Numbered from the stretch's first letter, positions 53,129 through 63,190 are shown. The stretch is DNA of 64,000 nt from Pleomorphovibrio marinus (GCF_003347495.1 NZ_QCXY01000013.1:62001-126000); one strand, 5' to 3'. The notes: a model not told the origin generated them from the sequence alone. Numbers and translations are program-made.

Positions 53129-53266
53129 ATGAAATCGAGCCTGCCTGGATGGCAGTCAGGCATGAGGAAAACCTCACACGGTGGGATGATTAAGATTGCG
53201 AGATTCTCCCGAAATAAATTCCCCGAAACGAGTTCGGGGCAAGCTATATGACCGCTGAAAAGAAAA
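53129..53266 (+). repeat. Dispersed intergenic repeat, copy 4 (long form)
   Basis: The same family as at 27947-28207, beginning ATGAAATCGAGC and ending GCTATATGACCGCTGAAAAG, with the extra CCTG hairpin and AATAAATTCCCCGAAA modules. It is opposite in orientation to the flanking fumarase gene and next to its terminator. Confidence 0.8.
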
Positions 53267-53268
53267 AG

Positions 53269-53288
53269 GGGGCCAGTTTTGTGGCCCC
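53269..53288 (-). terminator. Intrinsic terminator of fumC
   Basis: GGGGCCA (53269-53275) and TGGCCCC (53282-53288) form a 7-bp stem. On the minus strand it is followed by a T-rich tract, as needed to end the fumC message. Confidence 0.75.
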
Positions 53289-53294
53289 TTAGTA

Positions 53295-54698
53295 TCAATT
53301 TTTAAGACCACCCGTCATCTCTTCGGGCTTTACCCAGGTGTCAAATTCTTCACTGGTCAAAAGCCCAAGGTCGATTGCAGCTTCCCTTAGACTTGTTCCT
53401 TCTTTATGGGCTTTCTTAGCAATATTAGCCGCATTTTCATAACCTAAATGTGGGTTTAGTGCTGTCACCAACATTAAGGAATTTTCCAGATGGCGTTTTA
53501 TAAAGGGTTCGTTTGGAGCTATGCCCACCGCACAATTGTCGTTAAAAGAGACACAGGCATCCCCTAACAAGGTAGCAGAACTCAGCAGGTTATTCACCAT
53601 CATAGGCTTAAAAACATTGAGCTCAAAATGCCCATTTGATCCTCCAACCGAAACTGCAGTGTCGTTTCCTATAACCTGTGCACATACCATAGTCAGTGCT
53701 TCAGCCTGGGTGGGATTGACCTTTCCTGGCATAATGGAGGAACCTGGTTCATTTTCTGGAATAAGGATCTCCCCAATGCCAGACCTTGGACCAGAAGATA
53801 GCATTCGGATGTCATTCGCTATTTTCATCAAGCTTACCGCCAGCTGCTTTAAGGCTCCATGTGTTTCAACCATGGCATCATGAGCTGCTAGGGATTCAAA
53901 TTTATTCGGGGCAGTTACAAAGGGAAGTCCAGAGAGTTCCGCAATTTTTTTGGCAACTTTCTCCGCATACCCTTTCGGGGTATTAAGACCAGTGCCCACG
54001 GCGGTGCCCCCAAGTGCCAATTCCGACAAATGCGGTAAAGTGTTTTTAATAGCTCTTATGGCGTGATCCAGTTGGGCCACATATCCCGAAAACTCTTGCC
54101 CTAAGGTAAGTGGGGTTGCATCCATAAAGTGGGTTCTTCCTATTTTTACCACCCCCATGTATTTTTCTGATTTGGCCTTCAGGGTGTCCCTAAGTTTCTC
54201 CACACCTGGTATAGTAGTTTCCACCACTTTCTTGTAGGCGGCAATGTGCATGGCCGTGGGGAAGGTGTCATTGGAGGATTGGGATTTATTCACGTCGTCA
54301 TTGGGGTGGATTTTTTTCTTTTCATCCCTTAAGTCCCCACCCATCATCACGTGGGCTCTGTATGCGATGACCTCGTTCACATTCATATTGGACTGGGTGC
54401 CTGAGCCAGTTTGCCATACCACCAGGGGAAACTGGTCATCCAGCTTGCCTTCCAAAATCTCGTCACAAACTTTGGCGATTCCTTCCGCCTTTTCCGTTGC
54501 CAGTACCCCAAGATCTGCATTGGTGAGGGCGGCAGATTTTTTTAAAACCGCAAAGGCATGAATGATTTCTAAGGGCATTTGGTGTCTTGGGCCACCGATT
54601 TTAAAATTGTTTATGGAGCGCTGGGTCTGTGCACCCCAATATTTGTCGGCAGGCACCTCTACAGGCCCCATTGTGTCTTTTTCTATTCTATGATTCAT
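53295..54698 (-). CDS. fumC: Fumarate hydratase class II
   Basis: 467 residues. The signature [20 protein letters not shown] and [28 protein letters not shown], and [17 protein letters not shown] are all present, the latter two holding His and Thr catalytic residues. It hydrates fumarate to L-malate in the TCA cycle. Its terminator lies at 53269-53288. Confidence 0.95.
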   Translation of the reverse strand: MNHRIEKDTMGPVEVPADKYWGAQTQRSINNFKIGGPRHQMPLEIIHAFAVLKKSAALTNADLGVLATEKAEGIAKVCDEILEGKLDDQFPLVVWQTGSGTQSNMNVNEVIAYRAHVMMGGDLRDEKKKIHPNDDVNKSQSSNDTFPTAMHIAAYKKVVETTIPGVEKLRDTLKAKSEKYMGVVKIGRTHFMDATPLTLGQEFSGYVAQLDHAIRAIKNTLPHLSELALGGTAVGTGLNTPKGYAEKVAKKIAELSGLPFVTAPNKFESLAAHDAMVETHGALKQLAVSLMKIANDIRMLSSGPRSGIGEILIPENEPGSSIMPGKVNPTQAEALTMVCAQVIGNDTAVSVGGSNGHFELNVFKPMMVNNLLSSATLLGDACVSFNDNCAVGIAPNEPFIKRHLENSLMLVTALNPHLGYENAANIAKKAHKEGTSLREAAIDLGLLTSEEFDTWVKPEEMTGGLKN

Positions 54699-54802
54699 TT
54701 CTTTATATAGATTGATTTTCCTACAATTTTGAAAAGGCTAAAATACAACCTAAGCCTTACATTTCATGGGAAATAGGCATATATTGGAGATTAGATATGG
54801 TA

Positions 54803-55288
54803 TCAGTCCTTAAACTGAACATCCAGCATCCGGTGCAATAATCCCTGTGACCTCCTGACTTTTCTTTTAAAATTGCTCCAGGTAAAAAGATAATTGATAG
54901 CTCCAATGAAGAAACTCAATAAGGAATATAACCAGTTTTGATGCACTACCAAGAAAAAAATGGTCAATAAGGCTGTGACTACACTCCAAAAACCCAAAAA
55001 GAATATTGTGCTTGGGAAAAAACGATAATCTAGAAATAAAATGCTCCCCTTGTTGGTGGGCTCTAGTTTTCCTGCAACAAGGGGTAGGAAACTATCTGCT
55101 TTTGCCACTTTCTCAGAAATAAAAAAGGAATAGCCCTTAATTTTGCCAGTGAATAGGAAGGAGGATCCGGTTTGAGGGATGGAATAGGACATGCCGTCTT
55201 CCTGTTCTGTGGCAGAGGAGACTCTTTCCAACACTTGATCAGCTTCCAGCCTTGACACTAAAACTTCGGAATATTCAGGTGTACGCAT
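54803..55288 (-). CDS. Membrane protein of unknown function (161 aa)
   Basis: 161 residues from ATG 55288 (a GTG 39 bp earlier is possible). The N-terminal half is soluble (LFTGKIKGYSFFISEKV); two transmembrane segments at about residues 90-114 and 115-135 follow (FFLGFWSVVTALLTIFFLVV; LYSLLSFFIGAINYLF), ending in a basic tail. Downstream of the two-component genes; no family recognised. Confidence 0.6.
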   Translation of the reverse strand: MRTPEYSEVLVSRLEADQVLERVSSATEQEDGMSYSIPQTGSSFLFTGKIKGYSFFISEKVAKADSFLPLVAGKLEPTNKGSILFLDYRFFPSTIFFLGFWSVVTALLTIFFLVVHQNWLYSLLSFFIGAINYLFTWSNFKRKVRRSQGLLHRMLDVQFKD

Positions 55289-55395
55289 TAAATTCAAAGA
55301 CTTTTTTGGTTTACCCCGCACCCACACTGCCCCTTAACTACGGAGATTTTAAAGTGTTTATTTGGATAAGAACAGCAAAATCTGTGCTGAGATTT

Positions 55396-56094
55396 TCAGG
55401 ACTCCTGCTGCTCCACCATTTTGAAGCCTTCACCATGAAGAGTAATGATCTGAACCTTGGGATCCTCTTTGATTAATTTTCTGATTTTACTAAGATAGAC
55501 ATCCATGCTTCTGGCATTAAAATAACTGTCGTCTCCCCAGATTTGTTTCAAGGCATGGGAACGGCTTACCGTCTGGTTAAGTTCAGAAGCCAATAGCCTC
55601 ATCAGCTCATTTTCTTTGGAAGTGAGTTTATGGTTACCTCTCGGGCTTTCAAGGAGTTGCCGGTCGTAATGAAGGGTGAAATCCCCAAAATTATAAATTT
55701 TCAACTCCTTCACCTCTTCTTTAACCTGAGTACGCCTTAGGATAGCAGTAATGCGGAGAAGGAGTTCCTCCATACTAAATGGCTTAGTGATGTAATCGTC
55801 CGCACCGATCTTTAGTCCCTGAATCACATCTTCTTTCAGGTTTTTGGCAGTCAGGTAAATAATGGGTATATCTTCCTCAATCTTTTTGATTTCTTTGCCT
55901 AAAGTAAAACCATCCTTTTTTGGCATCATCACATCGAAGATACATAATTGAAAAATGCCCTTTTTAAATTTATTCCAGGCTTCTTCACCGTCTTTGCAGA
56001 GTAGGGTGTCATAACCTTTGAGAGTCAGGTACTCTTGTAAGATATCACCTAAGTTTGGGTCGTCCTCTGCAAGAAGAATTTTTATTTTACTCAT
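55396..56094 (-). CDS. OmpR-type response regulator (RprY-like)
   Basis: 232 residues. The receiver has ILLAEDDP, CIFDVMMP (phosphoacceptor Asp), YLTAK and TKPF; the C-terminal winged helix includes LTSKENELMRLLASE and RSMDVYLSKIRKLIKED. It is ATGA-coupled to the histidine kinase upstream. The RprX/RprY-like label is from general Bacteroidota resemblance. Confidence 0.9.
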   Translation of the reverse strand: MSKIKILLAEDDPNLGDILQEYLTLKGYDTLLCKDGEEAWNKFKKGIFQLCIFDVMMPKKDGFTLGKEIKKIEEDIPIIYLTAKNLKEDVIQGLKIGADDYITKPFSMEELLLRITAILRRTQVKEEVKELKIYNFGDFTLHYDRQLLESPRGNHKLTSKENELMRLLASELNQTVSRSHALKQIWGDDSYFNARSMDVYLSKIRKLIKEDPKVQIITLHGEGFKMVEQQES

Positions 56095-57809
56095 TGTTTT
56101 TTGGGAAGATTAATGGTAAATGTACTTCCTTTTCCAAAGTCACTGTCCACATAAACCGTACCTTTATGTGCTTCAACCATGGTTTTGACATAAGAAAGGC
56201 CTAAGCCAAATCCCTTAACATCATGGACGTTGCCCGTAGGCACTCTATAAAACTTGTCAAAAATCTTTTTCTGGGCATCCTTGCTCATCCCAATACCACT
56301 GTCTTTTATGGATATTATTAGATGATCCACGTTTTCTTCCACCAAAATCCTTATACGGGGAGCTTGTTTTGAATATTTGTTGGCATTGTCTAGAAGATTA
56401 CTCAGTATGTTTGCCAAATGAAATTTGTCACCTTCCATATAGGGGGCATTTGCCTTAAAATCAACCTGTATTTCACCACCCCTTTTTTCGACAATGAGTG
56501 AAAACTGTTCTTTTACAGACAGGATCAGACTTTCCAAATTTATTTCCTCGACTTTTAATTTGAAGTCTTTTTTATCCAGAGCCGCGGCCTGTAATACCTG
56601 CTCCACTTGAGAGCCAAGCCTCTTGTTTTCATCCTTGATGATTCCTAAGTACTTTGTCCTTATCCTTTCCTCATGCGCCAATTCCGGCTCTTGTAGGGCT
56701 TCTATGGCCAGACTCACCGTGCTGATGGGTGTTTTAAACTCATGGGTCATGTTGTTGATAAAGTCATTTTTTATCTCCGAAAGTTTTTTTTGCTTTATAA
56801 TTACCTGAACTGCGTAAATAAAACAACAAACAATGATTCCCAGAAAAACAAGAGAACTCAATAAGGGCAACCAAATCTGTTGTAATAGATGGCTTTTTTG
56901 ATTCGGGAAATTAATAACTAAAAAATTGCTGAAGCCCATTAAATCACTGGGGAAAAGTTCAGCCCTAATTTTGGAATTTATTAGACGGTTTTCATCATTA
57001 ACATTGCCCACACTAATTACCTCTTCCTGCCGGGAATCAAGAATTCCCAATTCAAATGGTTGGTGTATGCCACGTTTGTGAAGTTGGTCCTGGATTTCTT
57101 TTTTCACCACACTCGTATCTACACGTGCCAGTATATGTTGTTTGCTTTGGGATAGCAATTGATGAATAACCACATCCACTAACTCAAGCTTCATATTCAC
57201 CTGCATTATGGTCTCGGCGACATTCCTAGAAACATTATATTCTTCTATCATCAACTCCTGTCTGTCCGCAGCATAGGATCTCTTGTTGTAGTTCCTGTCC
57301 TGTTTACTGATTAGGTCAAGGTACTTTTCTTTTTCCTGAAGCAGGATTTGCATCTCATCCGGGGTAAATATGGAAGAGGCCTCTGACGGGGGCATGTCTA
57401 GGTATTTTTCGATGTCCTCAAAGCTCTTCACCTCGCCTTCCTTGGTAGCGATTAATTTTTGGAAGGTTTGCGAAATTTGGGGAATCGGCTGTCTCAGCAA
57501 GGAGTCAACCATGGAAGGTCTTTTTACCGCTACTTGTCTTCTTGTGATCTGAAGCTGGATGGGTTCGATTTTTTGAAATAGCGTTTGTCTGAAAATGGTG
57601 TCCCTGGCCAGTGATTTTAGAAGTATTTCACTGGTTTCACTTTTTTCCAACTTGTCGGCGGTATACGCCATGGCCTGAAAGACGTTTTGTTCAAAACGTT
57701 CCCTGTTTATCTTTAATACGTTGGTCACCCAATAGAACTGAAAGCCCATTAGCCCAAGGCAGGCCAAGGACATCAATAGGATGATTATGTTCATATTAGT
57801 CTTGGACAT
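56091..57809 (-). CDS. Sensor histidine kinase (RprX-like)
   Basis: 572 residues. A first TM near residues 7-31, a ~270-residue sensory region, a second TM near 315-340 (SSLVFLGIIVCCFIYAVQVII), then the His box NNMTHEFKTPISTV, N box ILSNLLDNANKYSKQAP, G1 DSGIGMSKDAQ and G2 GFGLGLSYVKTMV. The start is divergent from lysA. The signal sensed is unknown. Confidence 0.9.
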   Translation of the reverse strand: MSKTNMNIIILLMSLACLGLMGFQFYWVTNVLKINRERFEQNVFQAMAYTADKLEKSETSEILLKSLARDTIFRQTLFQKIEPIQLQITRRQVAVKRPSMVDSLLRQPIPQISQTFQKLIATKEGEVKSFEDIEKYLDMPPSEASSIFTPDEMQILLQEKEKYLDLISKQDRNYNKRSYAADRQELMIEEYNVSRNVAETIMQVNMKLELVDVVIHQLLSQSKQHILARVDTSVVKKEIQDQLHKRGIHQPFELGILDSRQEEVISVGNVNDENRLINSKIRAELFPSDLMGFSNFLVINFPNQKSHLLQQIWLPLLSSLVFLGIIVCCFIYAVQVIIKQKKLSEIKNDFINNMTHEFKTPISTVSLAIEALQEPELAHEERIRTKYLGIIKDENKRLGSQVEQVLQAAALDKKDFKLKVEEINLESLILSVKEQFSLIVEKRGGEIQVDFKANAPYMEGDKFHLANILSNLLDNANKYSKQAPRIRILVEENVDHLIISIKDSGIGMSKDAQKKIFDKFYRVPTGNVHDVKGFGLGLSYVKTMVEAHKGTVYVDSDFGKGSTFTINLPKKQ

Positions 57810-57950
57810 AATGCAAAAATACTATTTATAAGTCAGCCAATGAGAAGGTTAACTTTTTTTAACACTAGGAAGCAAGAGTGTATGGAAGGTTTAGCTCCTG
57901 CTTTTTTTTTACAGCTCTTTACTTATCTTTGCTTCCTCAAAAAATAGACC

Positions 57951-59183
57951 ATGCAAGTCATAGATCAAAAATACAAGATTCAAGGCATAAATTTGACAGA
58001 TTTGGCCGGAAAATATGGCACACCGCTATATGTGTACGATGGCGAAAAAATCCAATCGCAAGTAACTGCGCTGAAGGAGGCCTTTTCCACCGTGAAAATG
58101 AGGATTAAGTATGCCACCAAAGCCTTGTCAAACATCAATATCTTGAAAGTCATAAAAGACAGCGGAGTAGGGGTAGATGCCGTATCTATTGAGGAAATAA
58201 AATTGTGCTTGCATGTAGGTTTTGAACCTAAGGACATCATGTATACCCCAAACTGTGTTTCTTTTGGGGAAATCCAGGAAGCAGTAAGCCTGGGGGTAAT
58301 GGTGAATATTGACAATATTCCAATGCTTGAGCATTTTGGGAACGAATATGGCGATAGCGTTCCAATTTGTATACGCTTAAACCCTCATATTTTGGCAGGA
58401 GGAAATGCAAAAATCTCTGTTGGCCACATAGACAGCAAATTCGGGATATCCATCCTCCAGTTAAAGCATGTTCTTAGGGTTGTGGACGCCTATAACCTTA
58501 ATGTGATCGGGCTTCATGTTCATACTGGTTCCGATATTTTGGATGCGGAAGTTTTTCTGAAAGGCGCAGAAATTCTTTTTGAAGCTGCAAGGGAGTTTAA
58601 AAAGTTGCAATTTTTGGATTTTGGTGGTGGATTCAAGGTTGGTTATAAGCAAGGGGACATTACGACGAATATAAAGGAACTCGGAGAAAAGGTTTCCTTG
58701 GCTTTTAGGGAATTTTGTGAAGAATACGGCAAGGAACTGGAAATCTGGTTTGAGCCTGGAAAATTTTTGGTCAGCGAATGCGGAATACTTCTGGTGAAGG
58801 CAAACGTGATTAAATCAACTCCGGCGACTACCTTCGTGGGGGTAGATTCAGGCTTGAACCATCTGCTCAGGCCTATGATGTATGATGCCTATCACGATGT
58901 GGTAAATGTCTCCAGAGTGGAAGGCCCCGACCGGGTCTATACCATCGTAGGCTATATCTGTGAAACGGATACTATCGCCGCTGATCGCAGGTTGAAAGAG
59001 ATCAAAGAAGGAGACATTATTGCAATCAAAAATGCAGGGGCTTATGGGTTCAGTATGGCTTCCAACTATAATTCAAGGTTAAGGCCAGCTGAGGTACTCT
59101 TGTTGAACGGCAAAGACCACCTTATTAGAAAAAGAGAAACCTTTGATGATATTTTGAGAAATCAGGAATTGGCAAATTGGTAG
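57951..59183 (+). CDS. lysA: Diaminopimelate decarboxylase
   Basis: 410 residues. Fold-type III PLP enzyme: YATKALSN with the Schiff-base Lys, HVHTGSDI, DFGGGFKVGY, FEPGKFLVSECG, and the second-subunit cysteine in ICETDTIA. It makes L-lysine from meso-DAP. A GTTGCT-AAT-AGCAAC hairpin follows the stop. It is divergently placed from the histidine kinase. Confidence 0.93.
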   Translation: MQVIDQKYKIQGINLTDLAGKYGTPLYVYDGEKIQSQVTALKEAFSTVKMRIKYATKALSNINILKVIKDSGVGVDAVSIEEIKLCLHVGFEPKDIMYTPNCVSFGEIQEAVSLGVMVNIDNIPMLEHFGNEYGDSVPICIRLNPHILAGGNAKISVGHIDSKFGISILQLKHVLRVVDAYNLNVIGLHVHTGSDILDAEVFLKGAEILFEAAREFKKLQFLDFGGGFKVGYKQGDITTNIKELGEKVSLAFREFCEEYGKELEIWFEPGKFLVSECGILLVKANVIKSTPATTFVGVDSGLNHLLRPMMYDAYHDVVNVSRVEGPDRVYTIVGYICETDTIAADRRLKEIKEGDIIAIKNAGAYGFSMASNYNSRLRPAEVLLLNGKDHLIRKRETFDDILRNQELANW

Positions 59184-59197
59184 TTGCTAATAGCAAC
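59183..59197 (+). terminator. Hairpin just after lysA
   Basis: GTTGCT (59183-59188) and AGCAAC (59192-59197) make a perfect 6-bp stem with a 3-base loop; no strong T tail follows. The next 280 bp up to 59480 are AT-rich, with no gene I can support. Confidence 0.4.
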
Positions 59198-59479
59198 ATC
59201 CTATTTCTGAAGTTAATTTTCTCCAATTTAACATTGGTTTATATTTTGCGTATTTTAATTTACAAATGGCGTTTGTTTGCTGATAAAAAATATTTTCTAA
59301 ATTTTTCATTTTTTTATATTGCTAATTAGGGTTTTATTTTATTAATTATCCTTATATGGATTATATTAAAAATATCATTTACCTATATATGAGATACATA
59401 AAATATTATTTTTAAAATCAAAAAACAAAATTATTTATTTGTAAAACAAAAATCTTGGTTAAAAAAGACCTCGGTCTTG

Positions 59480-59596
59480 ATGCTGCTTTTAATCTTTGCC
59501 TCTTTGACATCCAGGTTGGCAAAGGGATACGTAAATATGTCCAAATCAAAATTTGAAACGATTGCTAGTGAGCTTGGAGATAGGAGGGGAAGATGA
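59480..59596 (+). CDS. Possible small membrane-anchored protein (38 aa)
   Basis: ATG 59480 to TGA 59594, 38 residues. A hydrophobic start (MLLLIFASLTSRLA) precedes a polar tail (MSKSKFETIASELGDRRGR). The frame remains open further upstream without a normal start codon. It is just upstream of the 83-residue gene and might be its partner, but support is thin. Confidence 0.25.
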   Translation: MLLLIFASLTSRLAKGYVNMSKSKFETIASELGDRRGR

Positions 59597-59623
59597 AAAA
59601 TAGCAAAAAACCTGGAGACAAAC

Positions 59624-59875
59624 ATGACAATAATGGCATCTAAAACAAAGGCAATTATGCAGATTCAGCTAGATCAGAACGATGCGGACAAGATTGGGGA
59701 CGATCTGCTCGAATATGCCGAAACACTTTGTCAAGCACTTGGTATGGACTGTCAAAGAATCACCAATGAGATGACTAGTGGGGACCTATCCCATCTAATC
59801 GAAACTTTTAACAAGTATTTTGGTGATTACATTGAACTTTTGAACGTAGACCAAGCGGTGTTTACCAAAAAGTAA
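59624..59875 (+). CDS. Small acidic hypothetical protein (83 aa)
   Basis: 83 residues with GGAG about 6 bp before the ATG. Mostly helical and acidic (DADKIGDDLLEYAETLCQALGMDCQRITNEMTSGDLSHLIETFNKYFGDYIELL). It has two Cys and ends before a strong terminator. No family recognised; soluble. Confidence 0.6.
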   Translation: MTIMASKTKAIMQIQLDQNDADKIGDDLLEYAETLCQALGMDCQRITNEMTSGDLSHLIETFNKYFGDYIELLNVDQAVFTKK

Positions 59876-59934
59876 TAGAATTAACAGCTTTTTTCTATCT
59901 CTTTTTTAGGCTTGAAGCATCTCATTTAAAATTG

Positions 59935-59967
59935 CCCGGGAATTTTTAAACATCCCGGGATTTTTTT
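59935..59967 (+). terminator. Intrinsic terminator after the 83-aa gene
   Basis: CCCGGG (59935-59940) pairs with CCCGGG (59954-59959), a 6-bp self-complementary stem extended by flanking A/T pairs, followed by seven Ts. It stands 29 bp before the photolyase ATG. Confidence 0.75.
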
Positions 59968-59995
59968 CGCTTATGTTTCCAAAAAGCTTTGGGAA

Positions 59996-61528
59996 ATGGC
60001 AAAAGTACTTCGTTTAATCTTGGGGGATCAACTCAACCAGCTACACAGTTGGTACCGGGAAGATACCAAGGACGTGGTATATGTGATGATGGAAATCCGT
60101 CAAGAAACGGACTATGTGGTTCATCATATTCAGAAGATACTGGCATTTTTTATGTCCATGAGGAATTTTTCTGAAATGCTCAAAGGCAAGGGGTTGGAAG
60201 TGGAATATCTTACCCTTGATCACAAAGAAAACCTTCATAAACTAAACGAAAACCTTCTTTTTCTGATCGAAAAGTACGAAGTAAGCAAGTTTGAATACCA
60301 GTTGCCTGATGAATTCAGGTTAGACAGTGAACTGAAGGCCTTTTGTGAAAAGCTTGAAATTGACTCGAAAGCCTTTGATACAGAACATTTTTTGACTAGC
60401 AGAGGGGACTTATCCCGATTTTTTAAAGGAAAGAAAAATTACCTTATGGAGTCGTTTTATCGGCACATGAGAAAGGAGTACGATATCCTAATGGATGGGG
60501 ATCAACCCGTATCCGGTAGATGGAACTACGATGAGCAAAATAGAAAAAAGCTGAAGGATACTTCTTTACTAAAAAACTTGCCAGAGGAGGGGCTTGATGT
60601 TTCAGAGCTTATTTCACTACTGAGAAAGGAGAATGTAAAGACCATTGGAGGCCTGAGCGACTCGTCAAAGTTAGATTGGCCCTGCACCAGAGAAAGCGCC
60701 TTGAAATGGTTGGATTTTTTTCTGGAGCAGTTGCTCCCCCGGTTTGGTGACTTTCAGGATGCAATGCATACAGCCTCCCCTTATTTGTTTCATTCCCGCT
60801 TGAGTTTTGCCTTAAACATCAAATTAATTCATCCCCTGGAAGTAATACAGGCAGTGGAGAAAAGGTGGAAAAGTGATCCGGATACCTATGGGATTTCTCA
60901 AGTTGAAGGCTTTATCAGGCAGATTTTGGGATGGCGAGAATTTATGCGTGGGGTTTATTGGGCAGAGATGCCTGGTTATGCTGCCAAAAATTTTTTTGGA
61001 AACAAAAACCCGCTACCAAAATTCTTCTGGACCGGTGAAACCCAAATGAACTGCTTGAAGCATAGTATCGGTCAATCCCTTAGTCACGCCTATGCCCACC
61101 ATATTCAAAGGTTGATGGTCACCGGGAATTTCGCTCTATTGGCGGGTATAGACCCAGACGAGGTGGATCAGTGGTACTTAGGTATATACATTGATGCTGT
61201 GGAGTGGGTGGAAATCACCAATACAAGAGGTATGAGTCAATTTGCAGATGGGGGAATTGTGGGGACGAAGCCTTATGTGTCCAGTGCCAACTACATCGAT
61301 AAGATGAGTGACTATTGCTCAACTTGCCACTACTCAAAGGCAAAAAAGTACGGGGAAAATGCATGTCCTTTCAATAGCCTGTATTGGGCATTCTATGAGA
61401 GAAATAAGGATAAACTTGAAAAAAACCCAAGAATAGGTTTTGTTTATCGCACCCTGGGGAGGCTAAAGGACAAAGACAAGATAATGCAGCAAGCCCACGA
61501 CTATTTGAAGCAATTGGAGGAACTTTGA
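59996..61528 (+). CDS. FeS-type (6-4) photolyase/cryptochrome
   Basis: 510 residues. The N-terminus LRLILGDQLNQLHSW is the deoxyribodipyrimidine-photolyase-related type. Four cysteines at 353, 441, 444 and 457 have the same spacing as the 4Fe-4S ligands of Agrobacterium PhrB (350, 438, 441, 454). FAD-site residues lie in TRGMSQFADGG and EWVEITN. It repairs (6-4) photoproducts by light. It is a single gene behind a terminator. Confidence 0.93.
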   Translation: MAKVLRLILGDQLNQLHSWYREDTKDVVYVMMEIRQETDYVVHHIQKILAFFMSMRNFSEMLKGKGLEVEYLTLDHKENLHKLNENLLFLIEKYEVSKFEYQLPDEFRLDSELKAFCEKLEIDSKAFDTEHFLTSRGDLSRFFKGKKNYLMESFYRHMRKEYDILMDGDQPVSGRWNYDEQNRKKLKDTSLLKNLPEEGLDVSELISLLRKENVKTIGGLSDSSKLDWPCTRESALKWLDFFLEQLLPRFGDFQDAMHTASPYLFHSRLSFALNIKLIHPLEVIQAVEKRWKSDPDTYGISQVEGFIRQILGWREFMRGVYWAEMPGYAAKNFFGNKNPLPKFFWTGETQMNCLKHSIGQSLSHAYAHHIQRLMVTGNFALLAGIDPDEVDQWYLGIYIDAVEWVEITNTRGMSQFADGGIVGTKPYVSSANYIDKMSDYCSTCHYSKAKKYGENACPFNSLYWAFYERNKDKLEKNPRIGFVYRTLGRLKDKDKIMQQAHDYLKQLEEL

Positions 61529-61540
61529 TCTGGGGCTTTT

Positions 61541-62959
61541 TTAAACCCACCTTAAAAAGAAATCGGTGATTTTTTTGGATTTAAAGGTATAGGGAGGATA
61601 GACGCTTTTTAGTAGGTTTATGGAGGTTCCCTGATGCAAGACAGCTCTTTCATTGGAAAAGGCCTTAAACCCAAAAAAACCATGTGATTTTCCCAACCCA
61701 CTTTGATTTACTCCTCCAAAGGGCAGGGAGGAATGTCCAAACTGTACCGCGCAATCATTAAAACAAACACCCCCGCTACTGGTATTGCTTAGCACATAAT
61801 CCTTAACAAAGCTTTCTTCAGTGAACACGTACATGGCAAGTGGTTTGGGAAGCTTTCCGATAATAGATACTGCTTCCTCAAGAAGAGTATACTTCAATAC
61901 CGGTAAAATAGGGCCAAATATCTCCTCCTTCATGATTTCCATATTTTCGTTGGTTTGTGTAAGCACAGTTGGAGAAAAATATAGGGTTTCAAGGTCATGG
62001 ACTTCCCCCATAAAGCATTTTGCCCCTTTTGATAGGGCATCAGAAATCAAATGCTGTAACCTTAGATGGTGTTGCTTGTTGATGATGCGTGCATAATCAG
62101 CACTTTTATTTATGCCTTTATCTTTGTGGTCGTACATCTTTTTCACGGTCTCTGCCAAATGATCCAAAATGGATTCGTAATCCAGATCATTTACCAGCAC
62201 ATAATCCGGAGCAATGCAGGTTTGTCCACAGTTAAGCCATTTTGCCCAGGCAATTTTCTCTGCGGCATCTTTCAGAGAATATCCTCTATCCAAAAGTACT
62301 GGTGATTTCCCCCCTAGTTCCAAGGTAATATCAAAGTGGTGCTTCGCAGCAGCCTCCATCATTAATTTGCCTGTCTTGGGACTACCGGTGAAAAACAATT
62401 TATCGAAGGGTAGCGTCAAAAGCTCCTGAACTACTGATTTGTCCCCTTCTACTACCGCAACCTCCTCCATGGAAAAAAGCTCTGCCACCATTTTCTTTAT
62501 CAGCGTGGAAGTGGAGGGCGAAAATTCAGAAGGTTTAAGGATTACTGCACATCCAGCTGCAATAGCAGATATCAAAGGCCCTATGGATAAATTGAAAGGG
62601 TAGTTCCACGGGGAGATGATCAAAGAATTGCCCATGGGTTCATAGTGAATAAATCCCTTTGTGCCGATGAACTGAATGGGGGTATTGACTTTTTTTGGTT
62701 TCATCCATCTGCTCAGGTGCTTTACCGCATGACTTATTTCATGCAAAACTATGGATATCTCCGAAATGTCCACTTCCGTGGCAGGTTTGGAGAGATCACT
62801 ATGAACAGCGAACCTTATCTCCTCTTTATGTACTAGTATCCAGGTCTTCAACGCAAGTAGTTTTTCCTTTCTTTCTTTGGGGCTGCTGTTTTTAAGTCTA
62901 GGCAAACTCTTCTTTTGCAATTGAAAAAGGGCATCTAAGTTGGGGTTTTCCATGACCAT
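61541..62959 (-). CDS. Aldehyde dehydrogenase (class 3-like)
   Basis: 472 residues. Catalytic Cys in NCGQTCIAPDYV, Glu in LELGGKSPV, NAD site in GSPKTGKLMM and the C-terminal SLPFGGVNQSGLG. The size and LGQ-less pattern fit the class 3-like NAD(P)-dependent fatty-aldehyde group, with a basic/aromatic C-tail (SKKITDFFLRWV) that may touch membranes. It is convergent with the photolyase. Confidence 0.9.
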   Translation of the reverse strand: MVMENPNLDALFQLQKKSLPRLKNSSPKERKEKLLALKTWILVHKEEIRFAVHSDLSKPATEVDISEISIVLHEISHAVKHLSRWMKPKKVNTPIQFIGTKGFIHYEPMGNSLIISPWNYPFNLSIGPLISAIAAGCAVILKPSEFSPSTSTLIKKMVAELFSMEEVAVVEGDKSVVQELLTLPFDKLFFTGSPKTGKLMMEAAAKHHFDITLELGGKSPVLLDRGYSLKDAAEKIAWAKWLNCGQTCIAPDYVLVNDLDYESILDHLAETVKKMYDHKDKGINKSADYARIINKQHHLRLQHLISDALSKGAKCFMGEVHDLETLYFSPTVLTQTNENMEIMKEEIFGPILPVLKYTLLEEAVSIIGKLPKPLAMYVFTEESFVKDYVLSNTSSGGVCFNDCAVQFGHSSLPFGGVNQSGLGKSHGFFGFKAFSNERAVLHQGTSINLLKSVYPPYTFKSKKITDFFLRWV

Positions 62960-62979
62960 AGGGATTTTTATTCAATATA

Positions 62980-63190
62980 ATGCAAAAACACCTTTATTTA
63001 CCTCTTTATATTTGTCTTTTGGGGGGCACCACCGACTGCACTCCCAAACATTCCTAACAACCAGACAAGCTTGATTCCTGAAAATCTTGCCCCTATTATC
63101 AACCCTGTTGGAGATGTTTTCGGTATGCTCGACTTCAAATTTCCAAAATATGCATTTACTTTTTCTAAGTATCCTCTTGATTTAATTTAA
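62980..63190 (+). pseudogene. Possible frameshifted small exported protein
   Basis: The frame from ATG 62980 begins with a hydrophobic stretch (MQKHLYLPLYICLL) that stops soon after a run of six Gs (63021-63026). A one-base shift at the G run would join it to a frame that stays open to TAA 63188 (about 70 residues in all). I cannot tell decay, sequencing error or chance. Confidence 0.25.

Noticed and set aside
53068-53298. Minus-strand frame across the fumC terminator
   Set aside because: It runs through a dispersed repeat and a terminator and is not a gene.
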